Below, in pieces: positions 24,780 to 34,115 of a stretch of 64,000 bases of DNA (positions are counted from its first letter, which is position 1; every line of letters starts with the position of its first letter). The DNA is taken from assembly GCA_016490735.1 (NCBI GenBank), contig JAEMWC010000556.1, positions 269,501-333,500 of the forward strand. Direction: 5' to 3'. The notes under the pieces are model-generated. The model searched no databases, was not told where the DNA came from, and was given only the letters and a program-made list of their open reading frames with translations. The DNA is from Pachyseris speciosa. Taxonomy: Eukaryota > Cnidaria > Anthozoa > Scleractinia > Pachyseridae. Position numbers and translations under genes: made by a program.

Positions 24780-24899
24780 AATCTTTGCTTTGGTAGATTT
24801 AAGGGTAATGCCCGCTACCTTGTGGCCTTAGTGCCCTTTAGAGTGGCTTCAGCTTACTTGATCACATTAATTTGTGACTTCGTTCCCTATACTCCTTTG

Positions 24900-25003
24900 T
24901 AGACAGCGTGCCTGTTCTTTGACGTCTCCTCCCAGTTCAACTGGTGACCCGGTCTGGGACTTGAAGCCAAGGCCCTCTAACAACTGAGCTAGATAACCGG
25001 GCG
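24900..25003 (-). mobile_element. tRNA-like SINE fragment (minus strand)
   Basis: Read on the minus strand, the segment begins GCCCGGTTATCTAGCTCAGT, containing an A-box-like TAGCTCAGTTG (plus 24981-24991), and has a degenerate B-box GCTTCAAGTCC (plus 24957-24967). The leading GCCCGGT can pair with ACCGGGT downstream, like an acceptor stem. The box spacing is short (13 bp between boxes), so the anticodon arm is missing and this is not a functional tRNA. Best read as the head of a decayed tRNA-derived SINE. It starts about 25 bp after the retrozyme repeat ends. Confidence 0.5.
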
Positions 25004-25044
25004 TTAGCTTTGGCAAACAGTAAAACAAACAAATTCTTTATGTC

Positions 25045-25170
25045 TCACGGGCTCCTGAGGTGATCTTGCGACGCCAGGAAGGACGGTCCACAGTAACGCG
25101 TCTCCCATGTGCTGAGGCCAATATCCGGGTCCTTGAGTGACACTTTCAAGCAGTCCTTAAAACGTTTCTC
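25045..25170 (-). pseudogene. LINE reverse-transcriptase C-terminal fragment
   Basis: On the minus strand 25170 down to 25045 reads as 41 codons and a stop, including KRFKDCLKVSLKDPDI and a downstream W-E pair. This K-R-[FY]-K-D-x-L-K-x-S-L-K motif is characteristic of the region after the reverse-transcriptase domain in animal non-LTR retrotransposons. Nothing of the catalytic domain is present in the flanks, so it is a short relic. The upstream side on its strand is a pyrimidine/purine-rich stretch near 25171-25190 that breaks homology. Confidence 0.65.
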
Positions 25171-25190
25171 TCCCCCCCTCCCCCGCCGCT

Positions 25191-27105
25191 CTCAACTGAG
25201 CGCTGTAAACTTTGGCTGGCGCTCCAAATCATCAAATCAAACTAACTACACAATCAATACATCCCTAAGTCTCATTGACAAGCAGTGACAATTTTAGCGC
25301 CCAAACGTGGCACGACATAGACCAAAACATAAGCGTACCAAAGAAAGACTTGCAGTTTCTTAAAAAATAAAAGCATGTATGGGGCTTCGCAGTGCAGAGC
25401 TTAAACTAAACTAAGTAGTGCAAAAATATTACAACAAATACATGTAAAACACACGTAAACGTTTCAATATTAACATTTTTGCACCATTAACGCACTTTTT
25501 TAATGCTTGTGATGATTATTTGAAACTGAATTTAAACTTGTTTCAGAGGTTTGGAGAAATCGAGAAACCCAAGATCGCAGACACAAGATGGGAGCCTTCC
25601 AGAAATAATAACGTAATTAATATGTTCTATGGCGTCATCACTCCCCTTTACGGTCCCTAAAGGAAACTCTTTTCAACTTGTTTTATAGTTGCCGAGTTTC
25701 GCTTTAATTGCTTAACATGTCTTAAAGTTAGGAAGGAGGACCACAAGGTCCCACCATTCCCCATCCCCACCCTGAGCAAAAGAAGTAGAATACTGAAGAA
25801 AACATAATGGATTATAGAGATTTCCCACTACAGCCAGGAAAGCATGAGCACCATCATTATGAGAGGACACTGGAGGGAATTGGTCATGTCATGATATAGG
25901 AGAATAGTTACATAACCAACATGGTAATTCACTGGACATCAGAAGTGTGGAAGGCCGAGAATACATGGCAGCGACCCTTGGAGGAGGTAGAGCTGAAGCC
26001 CTTGAACCACAGCTGTGGTACTACTGAGATGCTACTAAAGACAGACAGTCATAGTATACCTTTGTTGCTGCCCTACAAGCCTGCGTGCATAACGGTCAAT
26101 AGCTAATTAAACAGTACAAATATATCTTCGGTATCATTTAACTAAATTGATTGAGGCATATTGGCCACGTAAAGAGATTGATGAACTGACATTTTAAGCG
26201 TGAGCCCATCGTCAGAGGGAACCACGCGCAGCATCTTAATTTCACCGACTAGCTTTAGTACGGTTAGTGATCATCTTGTAAGTCGTGTTGTCAAATAAAA
26301 GAATGTTAAAAAATCTTAATTTCACCTAGCGGTAAGGGCATGCGCGGTAGAGAAAAACAAAACACCTGATGGGACAAAGATCAACAAATGTAAACATCAC
26401 CAAGTTTCAGAGAGAAACAAAAGCGCAGCACTTAAACATATAAATAAATTTAAAGAATTCCTTACCCAAGAACAAAATAATTTTGATTACTTTGCGTTTA
26501 GAGTCAAACCAACCTTTGACAATTTTGTCAATGCAAGGAGTAGGTTGTTAATTATGAAAATTATCAGACGTGACTATGAAAATGGTACTCCAGGAATAGT
26601 CGACGCGTTTTTAAGTGTTTTCCTGGAATTGATCACAAGTATTTTTTGATATTAATACAGTACAACATGTGGAGTGTAGAGTTTAGAGTCGACTTGATGT
26701 TACTAGACGCTTGTTAAAAGTTATTATTTCCTTACACTGTAATAAAACGTTTGTGGCAAACCTGAATTAAAGTTCACAGCGACGATTTGGATGAGACCTG
26801 CTATCAAACTGTCAACATGCTTTACGATTTCCAGGTTCACTTAAATGGCTTCACGTACCGATCAATTTTAAAAGACATGGTTTACAAGCCTTATTCAGAG
26901 AACAATACAGAGAAAACTCTTGGCATATCAAAAAGAATGTGGACTAAGCTACAGTAATTATAGCCTGTTCCAGGTGTTCAGATAGTAACAGGGCGCAAGA
27001 TTACCGGCAGAGCGAGGCGAAAATAAAGTGGGGAAAAATGGAGGGGGACTTGGGACGGGCGGCGAGAAGGAACGCCTGTAAAACTTTCTTTAAAAAGGTC
27101 GTTCC
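25191..27105. other. spacer; possible retroelement tail at 26185-26222
   Basis: No gene. Around 26185-26222 the sequence GAACTGACATTTTAAGCGTG then AGCCCATCGTCAGAG resembles a short dispersed motif I associate with ends of cnidarian retroelements; that link is from memory and weak. GAAGGAACGCCTGTAAAAC at 27065-27083 also looks like dispersed-repeat sequence next to the helicase relic. Confidence 0.35.
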
Positions 27106-27128
27106 GGTATACCAGAGTCTGGTATACC
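27106..27128. repeat. 23-bp palindrome upstream of the helicase relic
   Basis: GGTATACCAGA (27106-27116), one G, then the exact reverse complement TCTGGTATACC (27118-27128). An inverted CCAAT box (ATTGG) follows within about 10 bp. It lies just upstream of the RecQ-like fragment and may be part of the same repeat unit. Confidence 0.85.
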
Positions 27129-27144
27129 CTCTGATTGGTCAATT

Positions 27145-27535
27145 TTGACAGTTGCTGTCAACACAAAGGTCGATAAGGAACGCGATCAGAGAAAACATTG
27201 CGGATCAGGTCAAACGTGTCACGCAAAGTTCCAAATGACCATAAACAACATACTGAAGAACATTCCGAACGTTGTTTCGCTACGCGAAGGGCAGGTGGAT
27301 TGCCTGGAGAATCTTGTCGCTGGGAGAGATGTTTTCGCTATCCTCCCAAGGCTGGGGTTTCCGAAAGAGTTTGATTTCTCAGGTGTTTCCACGCATGGAA
27401 CTGTTTCAACGATTATCGTTGTTACTCCTCTCATAGCGATAATAAAAGATCAACGCACTTGGAGTAGCTGCGATGGCCATCGGACTAGATGAACTCCAAG
27501 GAAAATTCAGTGCTGATATATACTGCTTCATTTAA
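27145..27535 (+). pseudogene. RecQ-like DEAD/DEAH helicase fragment, broken
   Basis: The frame from 27145 encodes the start of a RecQ-type superfamily 2 helicase: a Q-motif region LREGQVDCLENLVAGRDVFA, then ILP where the P-loop should follow, then IIVVTPLIAIIKDQ, the motif Ia region. The P-loop is destroyed: after ILP the sequence reads RLGFPKEFDFSG, without the expected TG(F/Y)GKS. Near 27454 a +1 shift is needed to continue as ALGVAAMAIGLDELQGKFS, which ends at a TAA (27533-27535). The DEAH box and all later motifs are absent. Such truncated RecQ-like copies are common repeats in coral genomes (recollection). It cannot encode an active helicase. Confidence 0.75.
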
Positions 27536-28969
27536 CAAAAAAACCAACAACAACTTTGACCACATTTATGGTACCTTAAAGCACAAGTAATGTCAAAGTG
27601 TTAGAAAAAACATTACTTCAATTTCCAGTTTTAGAGCGTGATAATAATGTCAAGTGTTATCTTATGGCTTCCCAAGAGAAGACATAAATGTAGATTTCAT
27701 TAATTGGTTGATTTCGTGTACAAACGGACACCATTTTACGTTGGTGTCCTGGTGATGGCTGAAGAGGGACACCAATATGGCCGACTCATTATTTTCACTA
27801 CTGTTCTTAAGATTACCACAGAGCCATAAATCGTTCCTTGAAGTTGGTTCTTTTTAACCACTGTTAAACTGGGTCTAAGAAACAAGAATGTGAGAGAGTA
27901 GTGGAGGCATAAAAGTAAACGAAAGTTAAGATTTATCAGCCCATCTTTGCTTAAAACAGTCTCACAATAGGAAGATGTTAGTGTGATAATAAAGGTGTAA
28001 ATTCAGTGACAAATCTAATTGGAATAATGTTTGTTGCAAAAATATTAAACAAGAATCTTCTTGAAGTAGTTTTGTTAAAAGATTAAAAGCAATAAATGCA
28101 TTTTGAGTAGGCTTCTCAAATTATACTAAGATAAATCAAACACTATTGAGCTTGATTTGTTGACGATTTATATCCAAGGTGTTTTTTTGACGGACGTAGA
28201 AGCTTGCGAAGCTGCTCAGTGCAAATTAGAGTGCTTTCAAACGGAACAGGAGGGAACACCTGATCTCCTTGGAACTCAGTCAAGCAATTAATATAAATCA
28301 AATATCTAAGTAAGATTGTCCGAAAAAAGTTGATTCACCATTCTTCATGATCATAAAAAGCATTTCCACCCATTATCAAGTAACTTAGCTGAAAATTGTT
28401 GGTTTTGAACGGCTATACTATCAAGTACTGCCACTTCAAATAGCTAAAATATTGGACACGTCTTTCTGTTAAAGGAAACCCCCAAAATATGGTATAATTT
28501 TGTTATCACCACCAAAGAGCATGTTTGTGCGCTAAAACTATTGACTGTAGTCTCTTGTTACGAATGGAAAGAGGGGAATTGGTCGAACACTTACAAAGAT
28601 GGCCATTTTTTAAAGCTTTGAGACTGGATTTGCCAGAAGTTTAACCAGGCTTGTTCTCCCGACTTAAATTCATGTTGTGTCTCTAAAGCATTTTGCATAT
28701 ACGTAGAAGTATCGAATCATTTCATTTATGACTAAAAGGCAGTTTTTAACCTAAAAACAGTAAAGAATTTAATATTCAAAGTGTGGGCTTCACCATGTAG
28801 CACTATTTCGGAACGGAAATGCTGAAAACTAGGTGGCAATAAATGGTATTTCTTTGGGAATTAAACATTGGTCCATTCTATCATTGATTATCACCGTTTG
28901 TAACTGCGAACTAACAGTATTTAAATATTCTTAGATATCCTTAGTAACAATGAATTGTAAATTATTTTA
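27536..28969. other. spacer, no feature seen
   Basis: AT-rich, no supported gene and no clear repeat. TTGATTTGTTGACGATTTAT-type sequence near 28150 is unremarkable. Confidence 0.5.
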
Positions 28970-29112
28970 GTGTCTTTTTTTTGTTCTCTTATTGTACTGC
29001 ATTCCTTATATTGATGTTTGTAACACTACTGTAATAATCTTTCTTTCTCTAATACACTGTATTTGTGTGAGTTTAAATAAATTGAATTAAATTAATTGAA
29101 TTGAATTGAATG
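28970..29112 (+). mobile_element. retroposon 3' tail with (AATTG)n
   Basis: The segment is T-rich, then has AATAAA at 29076-29081, followed at once by an AATTG-type pentamer repeat to 29112. A polyadenylation-like hexamer followed by a short tandem repeat is how many LINE and SINE 3' ends look. No upstream coding sequence was recognised, so it is probably a 5'-truncated insertion. The family is unknown. Confidence 0.5.
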
Positions 29113-30599
29113 TAGACGTGGAGGTAAAGTGTGAACGAAATTGAATCAAGTAAATAAACAAAAGAAATGGATTATCAATTAAAAATGAAATTCGATGAGC
29201 TGCATCAATGTGGAATTTGGCTCAAATGAGTAAATTAAAACAGAAATTGAAATCATGTTCTCTGGAAATCTTTGAGCGTGCGATTATAAGAGGTATGGAC
29301 AACATCAACAGAATCGGGTAAAAGAAAATGCTCCTCCCTCCCCCGGGGTTAGTTGTGCCTTAACAAAGCAGTTGGCCTCTCCCCTTTAAAAGTACGTACA
29401 TATGCATCTACATGTTTACTTTGCAACGATTTAATATTCGTCACTATCAGAATTAAAAAAAGAGAGAAAACATGAATTTTGTCTCGTAAAACAAAAGTAG
29501 GACAATATTCAGATTAATCTATTTGACAACTTTCCAATGTCGAACTCTTATGGTCACTTGATAAAACCGTGTACTTGTCATAGGAGAAGTTGGAGGAGGA
29601 TGAGGCTGAGGAGAGGACATAAGCAGAAATTGAAAAACACAATTTTGCCACAAGTGTTGCTTGAATTGAAATTGATAAAACATGCCTATTTATCTTCAGT
29701 GTGCGGCGGATGAGAACCCTAGATGTAGCTTTGTTTGAATGGAATAAGAGGACAGCGAGATTATCGGGCTCAAATGGGCTTGATTTAGTTGAATCCAGCT
29801 ATTTCTCTTGGTCAGTCTTGTGCCGTATAGGAATATTGAACAATTTTTCAGAACCACAGTTTTCTGAACAGTACAAAAAATATAGGAGAGTAATAAAAGT
29901 GGAGAAAAACATATTTGCATTTGGCGCTTTCCACTCGACAAAAAGTTCGAAAATTTAGTGACGGAATTATAAGGATTGACAATTTGCGGAAAACCAAGAT
30001 ATATTCTGCGAAGAACATCGGAGGAAGGTTACGAAAATTGGCCGGGAATATACATCGCAAGGTTTTTCTTTTACGGAAATTATAAACGGGTAAGGACATT
30101 CGCTAAGACAGTGAAAAAATATCGGAAAAATAAACCGAATTTTCTCTTTGAAAGGAAAAGTGCTGTTATTTCAGTATGTAGAGTTATAACTGACTAAACT
30201 ACATTATTTTAGGTGGAGAGAGACTTTATAAGAACGTTGAAATCTGTATCTACAGTAAAATCAATCCAACGATATGTTACATAATGAAGACCAGCGAGAC
30301 CCTAAATCTTTGTATAACTAATAATTCAGTAGCCTAATCCCACAAGAACTTCTGAAAAAGAAAACCAAAGGGCTACTCGAAACGTGCGAAAAGAATTTGA
30401 CTTCGGTTTCAGAGTCTAGTTTGCACTCCTGTAAAAAAACTGCACAAGTGGAATACAAATTAAGACTCATTCTGTTTGCCATTGGTCATTATTGTCAGAC
30501 TTATCACTAGATAAATTGAATTCGCCAGATTGGAAAACCTGGCTCATTAAAACTGTAGATTCCGAAAACGTTAAGTTAGGCGCCATTTTGAAGGAACCT
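29113..30599. other. spacer, no supported gene
   Basis: Open frames at 29701-29958 and 29976-30197 (plus) and 29848-30099 (minus) overlap one another on opposite strands and show no domain. AT-rich throughout. Confidence 0.45.
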
Positions 30600-30834
30600 C
30601 AGGACTGCCTCATAACAAGTACTATAAGTACAAGTACTATAAAGTTAACTGCTTAGAATGTTTTAATCTTATTTAGCTGTTTTAATCTTATATAACCGTA
30701 AATATCTTAGGTTTTAGAAAAATTGTAAATTCTCTTAGGTTCATTAGTATGTTAGATCCTTAGATAACGACCCCAAAAGCTTTTAGCTTTGAACATTATC
30801 GTTTCAAAATAAAGTATGTATGTATATGTATGTA
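30600..30834 (+). mobile_element. retroposon 3' tail with (GTAT)n
   Basis: Repeated AAGTACTATAAGTAC-like sequence near 30618-30645 is followed by a T-rich stretch, AATAAA at 30808-30813 and a (GTAT)n tract to 30834. This has the shape of the 3' end of a truncated non-LTR retroelement. No reverse-transcriptase sequence was recognised upstream. Confidence 0.5.
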
Positions 30835-32544
30835 AGCCTTTACAACTGGTGCACAGACTCGAGTCTGGGCGGCCAGGTCAGGTGACGAATAAAAAGCAGC
30901 CCAAGCTGCTGCCCACACGGGCAAGACTAACAAAGCTAACATAAGCCGAGATTAACCATTAAACATTTTAGTTAGGTCCTCCGAGAGGAAAGAGTTTAGT
31001 CCTCTATTGACGCTCAAGAAAAGAAAACACTTTGATAAATTGGAGCATTCTTTTGTCTCCCTTAAATTTCAAGGTAAAAGGTATTGCGTTTTGGATATCA
31101 GATATAAGTGATTTCATGGACCAATTCATTCAATTAATTGTAACTACTGACATTGCTTCAATTACTGCATAGATAAATGAACCTTGATTTGAAGTCAACG
31201 GGAATGATAAAGCTTTCTTTGCATCATCAAATCGTAACTAAAATAATATTAAATACAGACAAATACCTTCAAGTTACTCTATTTCTCCTGAGAATTCTGA
31301 AGCAGTTGTCGATCTTTCAAAACGATGGGTGAATACATCCATTTTTTACCCTAAAAACGAAGCTTATATTAAAAGTTCAATCTATCACCAAATATTAGTC
31401 GAGTCAATCTTAGAAGATTCCTTGTCAAAAAAACCTGCAAGTCAGAATGACGGGAATAGCTCTTTCAGGTGAATATGCGTCACTTAAAATCGACGTTGAC
31501 AGCAATATACTGCGATCACATCTCAGTGGGCATTTTAGGGATTAAGCTTCAACCGTCGAGTTTTTACAAATGTAGTTGCTTTGTTCATTTTGGTTCATTT
31601 AATTTCACAAACACAACCCTCCAAGTGTCAGAATAAGCGCACTAAGATTTCTCCGGAACTTGGGTGCCACGATTGTCTCAGAAAACACGACAACAGCGTG
31701 CCCGTGAGGTCCTCGCAAAGGACGCAGCCCGGCTCCAATTAATCTGGGTGGAGTTCAAAACAACAGCGGCGAGAAAAAGATGTTTAATATTTAGATCCCG
31801 CTGTTGGCAAAAGCGTGCGACACGCTATCTGCACGACACATTACAGATTGAAAGAAGCTAAACAAAACGGGTCTGCTAATAGCGCGAGGGTGGAGTGATT
31901 TGGTGGACCCCTAAGAGCTTTGTAATGACACTTTATTGAGAATTTCTTAGTGTACCGGGCTAAGAATTATTTTTCGTGACCTCGCGCTAATAACATGTAT
32001 GGGACAAATGCATCGTGTCTTCCATGTTGGAAATGAAAACCATCAGTAAAGCCAGTAGCATGTTTTCGGGTGGACGCCTTCTAGATCACAAAGCACTCTG
32101 TCGAAGAAAATCAATACAAAACTGCATTATTGTCTTATCAGAGAAATCACACTTGCGTTGGATATTTTTCGACATACGAGTTGGGAAACCATAAAGATAT
32201 CTTTACTAGGTAAAGAAAACAAGCTGAAGCAAAAGACAAGGGTTTTAATTGTCTCTTCTAATGTACACTCCTTTATTGCACGCGATTTTGTTCTTCTCAC
32301 GCGATCTATGTCTCCTACAACCACAGAAAGACATAAAAATAAAGTGACTCATCAGACGTTCAATGATAAAGGAAGGAAAGAGTGCTCAATTATAGCATTT
32401 ATTTGTTTGCGTTAATCAGGCAGTCTTTCCGTCTTCCTGCCATTCTTTTACCAGGATTCTGCAGATCGATCCAAGTAAATTTTTATTACTTTGAACTACT
32501 TATTGTAAGTGGTAAGAGGATTTGACTCTTTAAATAGAATTCTG
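30835..32544. other. spacer, no supported gene
   Basis: No recognisable repeat or gene. The short frame at 31664-31861 is Lys/Arg-rich but has no domain and no supporting signal. Confidence 0.45.
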
Positions 32545-32640
32545 CAGTGAGACCATTCAAGTGAGGACTATCTGAAGGTATTGTTAGATATGCTGTAAAA
32601 GGTGTTTCTAGCTAATGAATCTGTGGACGAGATCCCAGGA
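32545..32640 (+). repeat. single diverged copy of the 108-bp repeat
   Basis: CAGTGAGACCATTCAAGTGA, then GATATGCTGTAAAAGGTG, TTTCTAGCTAATGAATCTGT and GGACGAGATCC follow in the same order as in the array at 2410-3010. One degenerate unit on the plus strand. Confidence 0.6.
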
Positions 32641-33786
32641 CTATTCTTTCGTACTGTTTATTTGTCTGTAGTGCTACCATCCAAAGAAGAAAGAAAGATA
32701 TTAAAAAAGCTTTATTTGTGTTGCTGTTTTCTTTCAAAATGACGTTTTTAACGTTGAACTTGGCGATGAATTTAAACTTCGTGTTTCGCTGGAAGGCAGA
32801 ACAAAAAAGAAAGCTTTTTACATCGATCACCTGGAGTGAGACGTAATAAGAAACCAAAGCTTTCTATATACGTAATTCAATGTCACCAGAGAGCACCTGC
32901 CAAATCATATCGCCCTGAAATTAAATACGGGAAGACAAAGAACTTCGGAAAAAGCTCTAAGGAGTTTTACTACAATGCAGCCTGCGAAAATACCGTTGAG
33001 TAGAAGCGAAAACTTTGTTATCTTCAGCTGCGACATAAATAAACATGTACAATACATGAAAAGGACACGGCAAATTATATGGCCAAACCTCCTTCATTAC
33101 CACTTTTTTATAACAAGTATTGTTGAAGTGACCTTAAGGTACTGATTGTCTTAAACAAATTTGCTTGCAATCCTGCTACCTGCTTTATCTGTACAGGCAA
33201 ATGTGGGATTTATCGATCGATCAATAATTTCAATTTGCGAGTCATAATTGAGAGACAGAAATATCTGAAATGGGAACAGTCGGTGAAAACGAGGAAGAAT
33301 GGAGTTAAGAGAAAACTACTCAAGATATCTCGACTATTTACTGTGTTAAAGCTAATATGTAATATTTACGTGAAATAAAAACTGTGCCTGATGTTAAGCG
33401 TTTAAAGTGAAAGCCGAGATGAATTTTTCTATGATAATATAAAGCACATAAATTAAACATTTGTTTGGCGCTCCTATTCATATCGCGAGGTTTCATTTCA
33501 AAAGAAGTTACTCCGAAAAACACAAAATGTAAATACTGTAGATAAATCACAGCAGTATTTCAAATTACATGTCTGAATATCACATGGTATATTTTTCAAT
33601 AACATTTTTCTTCCTTGGTAACGTAACTGGTTGTCCTCAAACATTACATGTTAATCACAGATGAATTCGGTAAAAAAGCCGAAAGCCAAGTAGTCTTCTG
33701 AGTTTTCAAACTTTCAGCTCGGTTTTGAGTTTTAGAAGAAAGTACCGGATCGTTACCTTTCTGTGGTTCTGCTTAAGTTACCGTAG
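32641..33786. other. spacer, no feature seen
   Basis: AT-rich non-coding sequence between copies of the 108-bp repeat. Minus-strand open frames at 32612-32857 and 33338-33550 are not supported. Confidence 0.45.
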
Positions 33787-34115
33787 GAATTGGCTGGCCT
33801 TTAGAGTCTGCGGCTGAAATCTTGAAGTGCATATGTCTGCTACCGAGCAGAATTTCCCTAGGGTTGCTCAAGGTGTTTATAAATCAAAAAAAGTACTGGT
33901 TCAGTTATCCTGTACAAGGCACTCCTAACTGTGGAATCTCTGCAGGAAATCTTAAGATTTGCCCATTCAAAAGTAAGGTGTTGTGCATTTAACTGCGCTA
34001 CCGTTATACAGTACAAAGTCATTGTTACTTTTGTGCATGTAGATAAAATCCTGAAGTAACGCAGAGACAATTCAAGTAAAAGTTCTTCAGCAGTTACCTC
34101 TTTAAGGTTTACCAG
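33787..34115 (+). repeat. three diverged units of the 108-bp repeat
   Basis: The ordered landmarks GAGTCTG(C/T)GG(C/A)TGAAAT, CTACCGAGCAG, CTGTACAAGGC(A/G)CTCCTAACT, GAAATCTTAAG, CCCATTCAAAAGTAAGG and ATTCAAGTAAAAG recur with a ~105-bp spacing (the CATTCAA element near 33964 and CAATTCAA near 34068). Same family and strand as 2410-3010 and 32545-32640. Confidence 0.65.

Larger units (their letters stand above)
24459..24875 (+). mobile_element. retrozyme: ~1.6 tandem units of 255 nt with two hammerhead ribozymes
   Basis: Two direct copies (24459-24621 and 24714-24875) differ by only one single-base indel and one substitution that I can see. They are separated by the rest of the unit, so the period is 255 bp. 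Each copy carries a complete type I hammerhead core, described separately. Self-cleavage at 24501/24502 and 24756/24757 would release a 255-nt RNA. Elements with this design, tandem non-coding monomers flanked by hammerheads and giving small circular RNAs, are known as retrozymes in plants and animals and have been reported from cnidarians. There is no coding capacity; the open frame 24517-24768 is incidental. Mobilisation would need a host LINE or other reverse transcriptase. The near-identity of the copies suggests recent insertion. Confidence 0.85.
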
